From Pyramidobacter sp. C12-8 (lineage in GTDB: Bacteria > Synergistota > Synergistia > Synergistales > Dethiosulfovibrionaceae), in assembly GCF_002007215.1 (NCBI RefSeq), contig NZ_MUHX01000028.1, positions 1-36,353 of the forward strand: a DNA stretch of 36,353 nucleotides, in the 5' to 3' direction. A program made the translations under genes and the position numbers. Numbering within the stretch: the stretch's first letter is position 1; every line of letters begins with the position of its first letter. Shown piece by piece: positions 1-7,356 of this stretch. The notes beneath the pieces were generated by a model. It was not told where the DNA came from. It did not search any database and saw only the letters and a program-made list of their open reading frames with translations.

Positions 1-2
1 CC

Positions 3-461
3 AACGAGGTTTTGCCCAAGCTCATCGCCAGGCACAATCGGAAGTTTGCCGTCACGCCGGCTGAGGGAGAGGACGTTTATGTGAAGCCGGAAGGAAAAGT
101 CGATTTGGATTTTCTCTTTGCGCGTCGCGAATCTCGCAGGACGGATCACGGCGGCATGATTTCCTATGGAGGTCGTCGGTACGTTCCGGCGGCGGACGAT
201 TGCCTCGGGATGGCCCAAACGACGGTTGAGGTGCGTGAAACGTCGACCGGGCGGATCTGGGGTGTTTCCAAGGGCAGACGGATCGAGATGAAGGAGGTTG
301 AAAGTCAAAAACGAGTCGACTCCGATGAGGCATCGGCAAAGAAACGGAAAAGCGGGCTTGTGAAAGCGCACAAGCCCGCTCCGGACCACCCATGGCGGCG
401 TGGCGTCGTCAAAAGGCAGGGATATCATAGCACATGTCGGGATAAATGTACGTTCGCGTAG
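3..461 (+). CDS. ISNCY-type transposase, C-terminal part (5' end outside window)
   Basis: This is the open 3' end of a transposase gene; the reading frame runs in from before the window, so the catalytic core cannot be seen. The visible part has the features I associate with the C-terminus of ISNCY-family transposases: an entry like NEVLPKLIARHNRKFAV, a beta-rich stretch ending TTVEVRETSTGRIWG then KGRRIEM, and a tail with KPAPDHPWRR. In the family this region follows the DDE integrase core and probably helps end binding. No frameshift is seen before the stop at 461. It is followed by a 25-base repeat pair typical of the terminal region of such elements. Family assignment is from motif memory only. 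Confidence 0.72.
   Translation, partial: NEVLPKLIARHNRKFAVTPAEGEDVYVKPEGKVDLDFLFARRESRRTDHGGMISYGGRRYVPAADDCLGMAQTTVEVRETSTGRIWGVSKGRRIEMKEVESQKRVDSDEASAKKRKSGLVKAHKPAPDHPWRRGVVKRQGYHSTCRDKCTFA
351..380. repeat. Perfect 12-bp inverted repeat inside transposase 3' end
   Basis: The 12-base arm at 351-362 (agcgggcttgtg) is exactly complementary to 369-380, with a 6-base loop. It lies inside the transposase reading frame, encoding part of KSGLVKAHKPA, and has no T-run after it, so it is not a usual terminator. It might be a structure in the transposase mRNA or chance from a GC-rich repeat; function unknown. Confidence 0.6.
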
Positions 462-638
462 ACGTTGTTATGGCGGCACGATGGGGAGTTCTTTCGAGAT
501 GTCTTGCTGTGATGGGAGTGTGAGGGGGTGACTTTTTCAATGAGCAGTTATGGTGACTTTTTTACTGGCTATTGACAGCTCTTTTTCGCGAGGGACGGGA
601 AAAAGCGGGGCGCCGGACCGACGGCCACCGGAAAAAAT
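462..638. other. Intergenic region between IS and kbl
   Basis: This holds the presumed right end of the insertion sequence and the 3' flank of kbl. A weak hairpin with arms ctttttc (581-587) and gaaaaag (599-605) could end kbl transcription on the minus strand, but it is AT-rich with a 11-base loop and no good T-run. No convincing gene is seen. Confidence 0.5.
527..576 (+). repeat. Two 25-base-spaced direct repeats at presumed IS right end
   Basis: The motif ggtgacttttt at 527-537 recurs at 552-562, exactly 25 bases on, and the following bases are partly alike (caatgagcagt against tactggctatt). Repeated GTGAC-type motifs just after the transposase gene are what I expect at the right end of ISNCY-like elements, where they would serve as transposase binding sites. 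The exact element border and any target duplication cannot be fixed because the left end is outside the window. Confidence 0.55.
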
Positions 639-1865
639 CTAACCCTTGAACGAGGCGATCGCCGACAGCACTTCGTCGATGTCGGCTTCGGTGTGGTCCG
701 CGTTGATCTGGAAGCGGATCTCCTCGGCGCCCTTGGGCACCACGGGATAGGTCATGCCGGTGGCCAGCACGCCGTGCTCCGTCAGGTGCGCGACCAGCGC
801 TTTGGTACGGGCCGTGTCGTGAAGCACGAGCGGCGTCACGGGGTGTTCGCCGGGGATCGTCTCGTAACCGAGAGCGACCAGGCCGTCCTCGAAACGCTTG
901 GTCACGGCGCGCAGATGAGCGAGGATCGTGCGGCCCTCTTCGCTGTCGAGGATCTCCAGCGCCTTTATGGCGGCATAGGCTTCGCCGACGGTGATGGGAT
1001 TGGAATAGATGTACATGGCGGCGTGCTCGCGCAGATACGTGATCAGCGCGCGCGAACCGACGACGTAGCCGCCGTTGACGCCGTACGCCTTGCCGAGCGT
1101 GCCCATCAGCACGTCGACGCGGGCGCCGGTGATCTCCTCCGTGCCGCGCCCCGTCCTGCCGAACGCGCCGACGCCGTGGGAATCGTCGACCACGACGAAG
1201 GCGTCCTCGGCGAAACGATCGTCATAGCTGTGCACCAGCTCGACGATCTCCTTCAAAGGCGCGTGGTCGCCTCTCATGCTGAAGATGCCGTCGGTCACCA
1301 CCAGAGCGCGCTTGGCCCCGCTCTTGACGGCTTCGTCCAGACAGCGCTTGAGGTCGTCAAGAGAGTTGTGCTTGGAGACGGCGCGCAGCCCCGACTTGCC
1401 CAGGCCGAGTTTGATGGCGTTGATGATGCTGTTGTGGTTCAGTTCGTCGCTGATGACGAAGGTTTCCTTGCTGATCAGCGAGGTCAGGACGCCGCCGACG
1501 GTCACGTAGGCGGCGCTGAAGATCATGGCGTCCTCGCGGCCGTGGAAGGCGGCCAGCTTGTGTTCCAGGTCGCGGTGCGCCTTGAAGGTGCCGCTGATGA
1601 AGCGGACCGCGCCGGGACCGACGCCGTACTTGCGCGTGCCCTCTTCCTCCGCGGCGATCATGTCCTCGCGCAGCGACAGGCCCAGATAAGAATTGGAATT
1701 CATGCGGATGAATTCCTTGCCGCCCTCCCCTTTCAGGAAATAACGGGGCCCCTTGGCGCCTTCGCCCTTTTTCACGTCGACGATGATCTGTTCTTTGCCC
1801 TTCAGACGGCCTTCCTGCTTCAACTTTTCAAGCTCCGCCGTCAGTACCGCTTCGAGTTTTTTCAT
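639..1865 (-). CDS. kbl: Glycine C-acetyltransferase (2-amino-3-ketobutyrate CoA ligase)
   Basis: A 408-residue PLP enzyme of the alpha-oxoamine synthase family. It cleaves 2-amino-3-oxobutyrate with CoA to glycine and acetyl-CoA, the second step of threonine breakdown. The PLP lysine is K259 in GTLGKAYGVNGGYV; DDSHGVGAFGRTGRG and DELNHNSI are other family signatures, and the length is close to the usual ~398. The ATG at 1865 has AGGAGG upstream; the longer open frame to 2387 runs through the neighbouring gene in the wrong frame and is ignored. It follows the threonine dehydrogenase by 32 bases in one operon, which favours Kbl over the related BioF (8-amino-7-oxononanoate synthase). Confidence 0.93.
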   Translation of the reverse strand: MKKLEAVLTAELEKLKQEGRLKGKEQIIVDVKKGEGAKGPRYFLKGEGGKEFIRMNSNSYLGLSLREDMIAAEEEGTRKYGVGPGAVRFISGTFKAHRDLEHKLAAFHGREDAMIFSAAYVTVGGVLTSLISKETFVISDELNHNSIINAIKLGLGKSGLRAVSKHNSLDDLKRCLDEAVKSGAKRALVVTDGIFSMRGDHAPLKEIVELVHSYDDRFAEDAFVVVDDSHGVGAFGRTGRGTEEITGARVDVLMGTLGKAYGVNGGYVVGSRALITYLREHAAMYIYSNPITVGEAYAAIKALEILDSEEGRTILAHLRAVTKRFEDGLVALGYETIPGEHPVTPLVLHDTARTKALVAHLTEHGVLATGMTYPVVPKGAEEIRFQINADHTEADIDEVLSAIASFKG

Positions 1866-1897
1866 CGTATGAATGCCTCCTGCCTTACGAGATTTTT

Positions 1898-2860
1898 TTA
1901 AAACTTCGCCTTGTCGCCGAGTTTGGCGCGCAGGTTCTTGAGCATGTCCACCGTCATGCTCTCCAGATCGTATTTGGGATCCCAGTCCCATTCCGCCCTG
2001 GCGGCCGAATCGTCGAGAGAGTTCGGCCAGCTGTCGGCGATGGCCTGGCGCACGGGATCGACGGCGTAATCCATCGTGAACGAAGGGATATGGGCGCGGA
2101 TCGCCGCGGCGACCTGTTCCGGCTCGAAACTCATGCTGGTGATGTTGAAGCAGCAGCGGTGGACCAGCCGCGACGGATCGGCTTCCATCAGCTGGATCAT
2201 GCCGTCGATCGCGTCGGGGATGTACATCATGTCCATGTAGGTGCCCCTGGCGATGTAGCTGGTGTACTTGCCCTGCTGCACGGCCTGATAGTAGATGTCG
2301 ACGGCGTAATCGGTGGTGCCGCCGCCGGGCAGCGTCTTGTAGGAGATCAGGCCGGGGAAACGCACGCCGCGGGTATCGACGCCCCATTTTTTATGGTAAT
2401 ATTCCGCCAGGAGTTCGCTGGCCACTTTCGTCACGCCGTAGATCGTATTGGGGCGCTGCAGCGTGTCCTGCGGCGTTTTGTCGCGAGGAGTATCGGGGCC
2501 GAAGGCGGCGATGGAACTGGGGAAAAAGACGGCGCTGTGATAGATCCGACCGCATTCGAGGGCGTTGTAGACCCCGTTGATGTTGATGTCCCAGGCGAGC
2601 TGAGGTTTCTTCTCGGCCGTCGCGGAAAGCAGTCCGGCCAAATGATAGATCGTGTCCGGCTTGAACTTTTCGACCTGCTCCGCGTACTTTTTGCCGTCGC
2701 GGGCGTCGAGAATCACAAAAGGCCCCTCGGGAAGGACATGGGCCGAGTCCTCGCGGATATCGGTCGCGAGAACGTTTTCCGCGCCGTAATCACGTCTCAG
2801 CTTGGTGACGAGCTCTGTGCCGATCTGGCCGAGACAGCCAGAAACCATGATCTTTTTCAT
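1898..2860 (-). CDS. tdh: SDR-type L-threonine 3-dehydrogenase
   Basis: A 320-residue extended short-chain dehydrogenase of the NAD-dependent epimerase/dehydratase fold. It oxidises L-threonine to 2-amino-3-oxobutyrate, the substrate of the next gene. The Rossmann motif GCLGQIG is at residues 8-14, an NAD-selecting aspartate at D34, and the catalytic pair Y141/K145 in YGVTK, with serines at 115-116. The segment TTDYAVDIYYQA is characteristic of SDR-type threonine dehydrogenases rather than sugar epimerases. The ATG at 2860 is preceded by GGAGG; an upstream in-frame start at 2923 lies in the promoter and is rejected. First gene of the tdh-kbl operon, with a near-consensus promoter 35 bases upstream. 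Confidence 0.92.
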   Translation of the reverse strand: MKKIMVSGCLGQIGTELVTKLRRDYGAENVLATDIREDSAHVLPEGPFVILDARDGKKYAEQVEKFKPDTIYHLAGLLSATAEKKPQLAWDININGVYNALECGRIYHSAVFFPSSIAAFGPDTPRDKTPQDTLQRPNTIYGVTKVASELLAEYYHKKWGVDTRGVRFPGLISYKTLPGGGTTDYAVDIYYQAVQQGKYTSYIARGTYMDMMYIPDAIDGMIQLMEADPSRLVHRCCFNITSMSFEPEQVAAAIRAHIPSFTMDYAVDPVRQAIADSWPNSLDDSAARAEWDWDPKYDLESMTVDMLKNLRAKLGDKAKF

Positions 2861-2894
2861 CAAAACGCCTCCAGTTGACTTCTTATTTTTCTTA

Positions 2895-2923
2895 AGTATA
2901 TGGAGGCGAAGTTTGTTTGTCAA
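2895..2923 (-). promoter_or_regulatory. Sigma-70-type promoter of tdh-kbl
   Basis: On the minus strand TTGACA (2918-2923) is separated by exactly 17 bases from TATACT (2895-2900). Transcription should start near 2888, leaving a short leader before the tdh start at 2860. It is the best consensus promoter in the window, so a strong unregulated output would be expected unless a repressor acts; the divergent GntR gene is the obvious candidate. Confidence 0.85.
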
Positions 2924-2925
2924 AT

Positions 2926-3009
2926 GAGTATAATTCGAAATGAGATTCTATATATAATAAAATAACATAAAAATAGGACGTGGATTTTTATACTCCGAGA
3001 GAGTAGAAT
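2926..3009. promoter_or_regulatory. Candidate GntR operators and gntR promoter
   Basis: The AT-rich gap between the divergent genes holds gagtata (2926-2932), just upstream of the tdh -35 box, and its inverted copy tatactc (2989-2995). The second copy is part of a perfect 5-5-5 palindrome, tactc-cgaga-gagta (2991-3005). A weak plus-strand promoter, TGGATT (2981-2986), 17 bases, TAGAAT (3004-3009), would have this palindrome in its spacer, so binding there could repress the regulator's own gene. The repeats are seen; their role as operators is inferred. Confidence 0.4.
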
Positions 3010-3061
3010 AATATAGTATCCAGGCAGAAATTTTGCTTTCGGGAAGGGAGAAATCTGAAAC

Positions 3062-3739
3062 ATGACATTGGAAGAGCTGATGCCTCGTATCAGCGGAGAC
3101 AAGGCCGCCTCGTACTACATCGCCAACGTGCTGCGCGAGGCCATTTATCGGGGAATTCTTCAGGAAAACGAGCAGTTGCTGCAGAACCAGCTCGCGGCGC
3201 GGATGGGCGTCAGCCCGATCCCGCTGCGGGAAGCTTTGAAGCAGCTCGAGATCGAAGGGCTGGTCGAATTCCGCGGCCGTCGCGGCGCGATCGTTTCCGG
3301 GCTGAGCCTTGAAGACGCCCGCGAAATTTACGACATGATCACCTGGCTCGAAGTCGGCATCATGAAAGTCTCCTTCGACCTGATCTCGAACGCGCTGATC
3401 CAGGAAGAAGAGGTCCTGCTGGACAGGATGGAAAAAGAGGAAGATCCCGTCAAATGGCGCGACATGAACGTGCTCTTCCATTCCTCGCTGTACGAGCCGG
3501 CCGACCGACCGATGACGCTCGATATGCTCGCCAAACTGCGCCGTCAGGTCGACCGTTACATCCGCAACCATCTCAGTTCCATGCGCAAGGAATCGGAGGA
3601 GCAGCACCGCGAAATCCTTGCCGGCGTGAAGGCCCATGACCTCGACCGCACGCTCAAGGCTCTGGAAAGCCACCTTGTCAACACGTCCAAGGACCTTCAG
3701 GCTTATATGCGCCACGTCCAGAATCGCAATCACGAATAA
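3062..3739 (+). CDS. GntR-family transcription regulator, FCD (FadR-like) type
   Basis: A 225-residue regulator. The N-terminal winged helix-turn-helix (about residues 15-80) has the usual GntR pattern: LREAIYRGIL, NQLAARMGVSPIPLREALKQLEIEGLVEF. The C-terminal all-helical FCD ligand-binding domain covers about residues 85-215. The ATG at 3062 is preceded by GGGAAGGGAG. It is divergent from the threonine dehydrogenase operon, so it most likely represses that operon and releases it on binding a threonine-related metabolite; the ligand is a guess from context. It ends in a bidirectional terminator shared with recN. Confidence 0.9.
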   Translation: MTLEELMPRISGDKAASYYIANVLREAIYRGILQENEQLLQNQLAARMGVSPIPLREALKQLEIEGLVEFRGRRGAIVSGLSLEDAREIYDMITWLEVGIMKVSFDLISNALIQEEEVLLDRMEKEEDPVKWRDMNVLFHSSLYEPADRPMTLDMLAKLRRQVDRYIRNHLSSMRKESEEQHREILAGVKAHDLDRTLKALESHLVNTSKDLQAYMRHVQNRNHE

Positions 3740-3754
3740 TTTGCCCGCCTCAAA

Positions 3755-3809
3755 AAAAAGCAGTCCCTTTCGATCGTCCACACCCGGCGATCACAAGGGA
3801 CTGCTTTTT
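3755..3809. terminator. Bidirectional terminator between gntR and recN
   Basis: A 15-bp perfect stem, aaaaagcagtccctt (3755-3769) with its complement at 3795-3809, and a 25-base apex. Both sides have an A-run or T-run, so it can stop the plus-strand gntR transcript and the minus-strand recN transcript. The right arm overlaps the last codons of recN (stop at 3791-3793), so that coding sequence doubles as terminator stem. Confidence 0.88.
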
Positions 3810-5500
3810 CCGTCAAAAAAACGGTCCGGATCAAAAACGATTTCCTCGTCGGCGGAGTCTGCCCCAAGCAGCTTGCGCGCATGCGAAAGCGCCTCTTCTT
3901 CCTGGTCGTTTCCGGAGAGCATCCGCGCGATCTCCCGGATCCGCTCTTCCCCCTCGACGCGCGTCACGGTGGAGAGCGTGCCCCGGCGCGTCACGCGGTA
4001 ATGTCGGTTTGCCAGCGCCGCGATGCTGGCTTCATGGGTGATCAGAATGACCTGGACGCGGTCGGCCAGCTCGCGCAGCTTCAGGCCGGTCAGATAGGCG
4101 GCCCGTCCGCCCAGCCCGGCTTCCACTTCGTCGAAAACGACCGTGGGCGGCATCAGTTCGTCGGGAAGCGAGATCTGGATGGCCAAAAGGATACGGCTCA
4201 GCTCGCCGCCGGAAGCCGCTTTCGCTACCGGAATTTCCTGATCGCCGCGCCGCAGGACGAAGTCCACCTTCTCGGCGCCGTTCGCTTTCAGTTTATTCGT
4301 TTCGGTGATGCGGATGCGGAACTGCGTGTTCTCCATCGCCATGCCGGCAAGGTTCTCGCTGACTCGCTGCTGAAGCGCCAGCGCCGCCGCGGTGCGCTGC
4401 TCCAGCAGCGTACGGGCTTCCTTCGCGACGGCTTTCTTGGCGGCCGCGATTTTCTCGTTCAGTTCGGCCTGGATTTTTCCCGATCCGGCCAGCCAGCGCG
4501 ATTCTTCCTCGCCTTTATGCCAGTATTCCAGCAGTTCCTCGACAGTGTTCACCTTGGCAAGGCGCTTGCTCTTGCGAATCTGACCGAGGGAAGCTTCAAG
4601 AGCTTCCAGTTCCGCTTCGAGATTCTCGAGCGCTTCCGAAGAGGCCAGCGCGCCGATCGCTTCCGCAAGGTCTTCGAGAACGGCGATCGCTTTTTGCGAC
4701 ATCTCGCCGAGCGCCTCGCGGTTCTCGCAGGGCACGAGCTCGGAAAGGCCGTTGAGGACGCCCGAAAGCTCGGAGATCAGTCCACCGCTTTCCTGGTTCT
4801 GCAGCATGCGGAAGCGGCCGCGCAGCTCGCGCAGGCGTTTGAGTTCCCGCTCCGTTTCGGCGAAGTCCTCATTCAGCCGTTCTTCGCTGTCGGGCTGCAG
4901 ACCGGCGCGTTCCAAAAAAGGCGCGATCTCGGCCAGCGCCCCGTACGCCGATGTGATTTCCTGTTCGCGCTGTTTGTTGCGGCGCAGTTCCCGCTCGCAG
5001 TCCAGGACTTTGTAAAATTCCTTTTCGAGCCGGACCTTCGTCTCTTTCAGCCCTTCGCCGCCGCAGGCGTCGAGGATTTTGAGCTGACGGTCGGGGTCGA
5101 GCAGCTCGAGCTGGGCGAACTGGCTTTGAATCGTGAGCAGCCGGGGAGCCAGATCCAGGACGGCGTTCAACGGCACCGTCTGCCCCTGGACGGAACACCT
5201 GCCGCGCCCGGAGCGCGACAGTTCGCGCCGCAGCGCCAGCGAACAATCCTGAGGCTGCAGCTCCTCGCCGACGCCCTCCAGGCGGTCGGGCTGATAAAAG
5301 AACGCCTCCGCGACGGCGATCTCATCTCCGGCGCGAATCGTGCCGCTGGAACTGCGCTTTCCACAGACCAGTTCAAGCCCGCGCACCAGACTGCTTTTTC
5401 CGGCCCCGCTCTCCCCCGTCACCGCCGTCAATCCGGCGCCGAAGCGCAGCGAAACCTGCCCGATGCCGCCCACGGAAACGAGTTTCAGCTCTTCAAGCAC
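3791..5500 (-). CDS. recN: DNA repair protein RecN
   Basis: A 569-residue SMC-like ATPase acting in double-strand break repair. The N-terminal half-site has Walker A GESGAGKSS near residues 29-37; the middle is a long helical coiled coil; the C-terminus has the ABC-type signature ASGGELSRILLAIQ, Walker B VVFDEVEAGLGG and the ITHEASIAALANRHYRV switch segment. The chosen start is the GTG at 5500, since AGGAG lies eight bases upstream and the protein then begins with EELKLVSVGGIG as in the family; the open frame extends further to 5623 without support. The start overlaps the end of nadK by eight bases, suggesting translational coupling. Confidence 0.95.
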   Translation of the reverse strand: MLEELKLVSVGGIGQVSLRFGAGLTAVTGESGAGKSSLVRGLELVCGKRSSSGTIRAGDEIAVAEAFFYQPDRLEGVGEELQPQDCSLALRRELSRSGRGRCSVQGQTVPLNAVLDLAPRLLTIQSQFAQLELLDPDRQLKILDACGGEGLKETKVRLEKEFYKVLDCERELRRNKQREQEITSAYGALAEIAPFLERAGLQPDSEERLNEDFAETERELKRLRELRGRFRMLQNQESGGLISELSGVLNGLSELVPCENREALGEMSQKAIAVLEDLAEAIGALASSEALENLEAELEALEASLGQIRKSKRLAKVNTVEELLEYWHKGEEESRWLAGSGKIQAELNEKIAAAKKAVAKEARTLLEQRTAAALALQQRVSENLAGMAMENTQFRIRITETNKLKANGAEKVDFVLRRGDQEIPVAKAASGGELSRILLAIQISLPDELMPPTVVFDEVEAGLGGRAAYLTGLKLRELADRVQVILITHEASIAALANRHYRVTRRGTLSTVTRVEGEERIREIARMLSGNDQEEEALSHARKLLGADSADEEIVFDPDRFFDGKSSPL

Positions 5501-6368
5501 GGCGGGCGCTCCTTTCGGAAACTGGATTCCAGCCCCACAGGAGCTTTTCGTGGAGCAGATCGTAATAGTCGAACTGAGGCAGCGAGATGGTGTTGACGCC
5601 GTGATCCCTGGAGAGCCGCACATCGAGACGATCGCGGCTGGAAAGAGGGTAAACGTCGGCGCCGTCCACCGTCAAAAACAGCTCGGAATTTTCCGTCGGG
5701 CGCAGCGTCAGGCAGTCGTCCGGCCCCAGCAGCGTGGGGCGCGCATATAACGTGTGCGCGCAAATGGGGACCAGCAGCATGCAGTCCAGCGACGGCGGCA
5801 CGATCGGCCCGCCGGCCGAGAGGGCGTAAGCGGTGGATCCCGTCGGCGTCGAAATGATCACGCCGTCGGCGCGGTATTCGCATATCGGCTTCCCCTGCAC
5901 CTGCACGTCGAGAGAGACCAGCCGCGCCTGGATCCCCTTGCTGAGCACGAGATCGTTGAGAGCGAAAACGCGCCGTTCTTTCTCCTCCGTCGCCAATACG
6001 CCTTCGAGACAACGCCGCCGTTCGATCTTAAAATCGCCCTTTTCGATTTGCTCGATCTGTTCGCGCACGCGCCGCGGATCGCCGACCGCCAGGAAGCCCA
6101 GGTGTCCCACGGAGACGCCGAACAGGTTGATGCCGCTGTGCTGCACCAGATGGGCGGCCTGCAGAAAAGTGCCGTCGCCGCCGATCACCAGCGCCGTCTC
6201 CACCTCCGCCAGCCAACGGTCGAGAGGGATCCCGCTCTGACGGAGCGCGGCCGCCTCATCGGCAAAGAGCAAAAAGGGATTGTCCCTCTTTCTTCCCCAC
6301 GCGCACAGCTCCTCAGCCAGCTGGACCGCTTCGGGCTTCGACAAATTAACAATCAGGCCGAATTTCAT
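5493..6368 (-). CDS. nadK: NAD kinase (ATP/polyphosphate NAD+ kinase)
   Basis: A 291-residue cytosolic enzyme phosphorylating NAD+ to NADP+. The family motif GGDGT is at residues 63-67, followed by FGVSVGHLGFL, the NDLVL stretch and the nucleotide-binding loop DGVIISTPTGSTAYALSAGGPI. The ATG at 6368 has GGAGGA upstream and starts with the expected MKFGLIVN beta strand; an upstream in-frame start at 6410 adds residues with no homology and no ribosome site. It leads a two-gene operon with recN, the common nadK-recN pairing. Confidence 0.96.
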   Translation of the reverse strand: MKFGLIVNLSKPEAVQLAEELCAWGRKRDNPFLLFADEAAALRQSGIPLDRWLAEVETALVIGGDGTFLQAAHLVQHSGINLFGVSVGHLGFLAVGDPRRVREQIEQIEKGDFKIERRRCLEGVLATEEKERRVFALNDLVLSKGIQARLVSLDVQVQGKPICEYRADGVIISTPTGSTAYALSAGGPIVPPSLDCMLLVPICAHTLYARPTLLGPDDCLTLRPTENSELFLTVDGADVYPLSSRDRLDVRLSRDHGVNTISLPQFDYYDLLHEKLLWGWNPVSERSARRA

Positions 6369-6427
6369 CGACTGTCCTCCATCGGAAATACACCAGGGAT
6401 TCCGTTTCACAAAAAGAATTCAATGCG

Positions 6428-6455
6428 ATTATAGCAGATTTCACGAAGCCGACAA
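6428..6455 (-). promoter_or_regulatory. Promoter of nadK-recN
   Basis: Minus-strand TTGTCG (6450-6455), 16-base spacer, perfect TATAAT (6428-6433). It sits between the tlyA terminator and nadK and gives a leader of about 50 bases. Confidence 0.65.
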
Positions 6456-6490
6456 TTCAAAGGCGGCGATTTCCGCAACAAAACAACAAA

Positions 6491-6532
6491 AAGGCGTCGG
6501 AGGAAACAAGACGCAGTTTCCTCCGACGCCTT
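6491..6532 (-). terminator. Terminator after tlyA
   Basis: A perfect 16-bp stem (6491-6506 with 6517-6532) and a 10-base loop, followed on the minus strand by a T-rich tail (tttgttgttttg). It lies 12 bases after the tlyA stop and closes the xseB-ispA-dxs-tlyA operon. Confidence 0.88.
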
Positions 6533-6543
6533 AAAAGTTCAGC

Positions 6544-7356
6544 TCATTCGGCGAGGGCTTCGTGGCTCATGCGCACCAGCTCATGAAAATCCACTGCCAC
6601 CGAGGCGACGTTTTTTTTCAAATGAAACAGGAATTCGATGTTGCCTTTGGGGCCCTTGATCGCCGACCAGGCCGCCCCCGCGAGTCCCCACGGCGTCTCG
6701 CCGCCGATGAACGCCGACAGATCTTCCAGCACGCCGCAATGAACGTCCGCGGAACGGACCACGCCGCCCTCGCCGACTTCCTCGCGGCGGACTTCGAACT
6801 GCGGCTTGACCAGCACCACGGCTTCGGCGTCCGCCGATGTCGACGCCGCCAGCGGATTCAACAGCAGGCGCAGCGATATGAACGAGGCGTCGCTGCAGGC
6901 AAAATCCGGCGGCGGCGAAAACATCTCCCCCGTCAGGGAACGGGCGTTCCGGCGCTCCATCACCACCACCCGCGGATCGGTGCGCAGGCTCCAGTCCAGC
7001 AGTCCGTAGCCGACGTCGACGGCGTAGACTTTCGCCGCGCCATGTTTGAGCATCACCTGAGTGAAACCGCCGGTCGAAGCGCCGACGTCGAGGCACACGC
7101 GGCCGTCCAGCTTCAGATGGAAACGCTCGATCGCCGTCAGCAGTTTGTGGGCGCCGCGGCTGACCCAGCCGCCGGAACCGCTTTTCAGGCGCACGACGGC
7201 GGCGTCCTTCACCGGCTGTCCGGCGCTGGACGCCGGTTGACCGTCGATCAGGACCTCCCCGGCCATGATCAGCGCGCCGGCCGCCCGAACGGAATCGGAC
7301 AGCCCTTCGTCGACCAGGCGCAGATCGAGTCGTTTTTTAACGCATCTGACGCTCAT
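6544..7356 (-). CDS. tlyA: TlyA-family rRNA 2'-O-methyltransferase / putative hemolysin
   Basis: A 270-residue protein with an N-terminal S4 RNA-binding domain (about residues 5-65: RLDLRLVDEGLSDSVRAAGALIMAGEV split as usual) and an FtsJ-like SAM methyltransferase domain (CLDVGASTGGFTQVML for SAM binding, then AVDVGYG and KPQFEV). The family 2'-O-methylates cytidines in 16S and 23S rRNA; the hemolysin name is historical. It overlaps the end of dxs by 20 bases and is the last gene of the xseB-ispA-dxs-tlyA operon, the same neighbourhood as in many Firmicutes. No closer ATG than 7356 gives a full S4 domain. Confidence 0.93.
   Translation of the reverse strand: MSVRCVKKRLDLRLVDEGLSDSVRAAGALIMAGEVLIDGQPASSAGQPVKDAAVVRLKSGSGGWVSRGAHKLLTAIERFHLKLDGRVCLDVGASTGGFTQVMLKHGAAKVYAVDVGYGLLDWSLRTDPRVVVMERRNARSLTGEMFSPPPDFACSDASFISLRLLLNPLAASTSADAEAVVLVKPQFEVRREEVGEGGVVRSADVHCGVLEDLSAFIGGETPWGLAGAAWSAIKGPKGNIEFLFHLKKNVASVAVDFHELVRMSHEALAE

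Noticed and set aside
2948-3781. 277-residue minus-strand frame opposite gntR
   Set aside because: Shadow of a clear GntR/FCD gene on the plus strand.
3881-5596. 571-residue plus-strand open frame opposite recN
   Set aside because: Same reason; recN is complete on the other strand.
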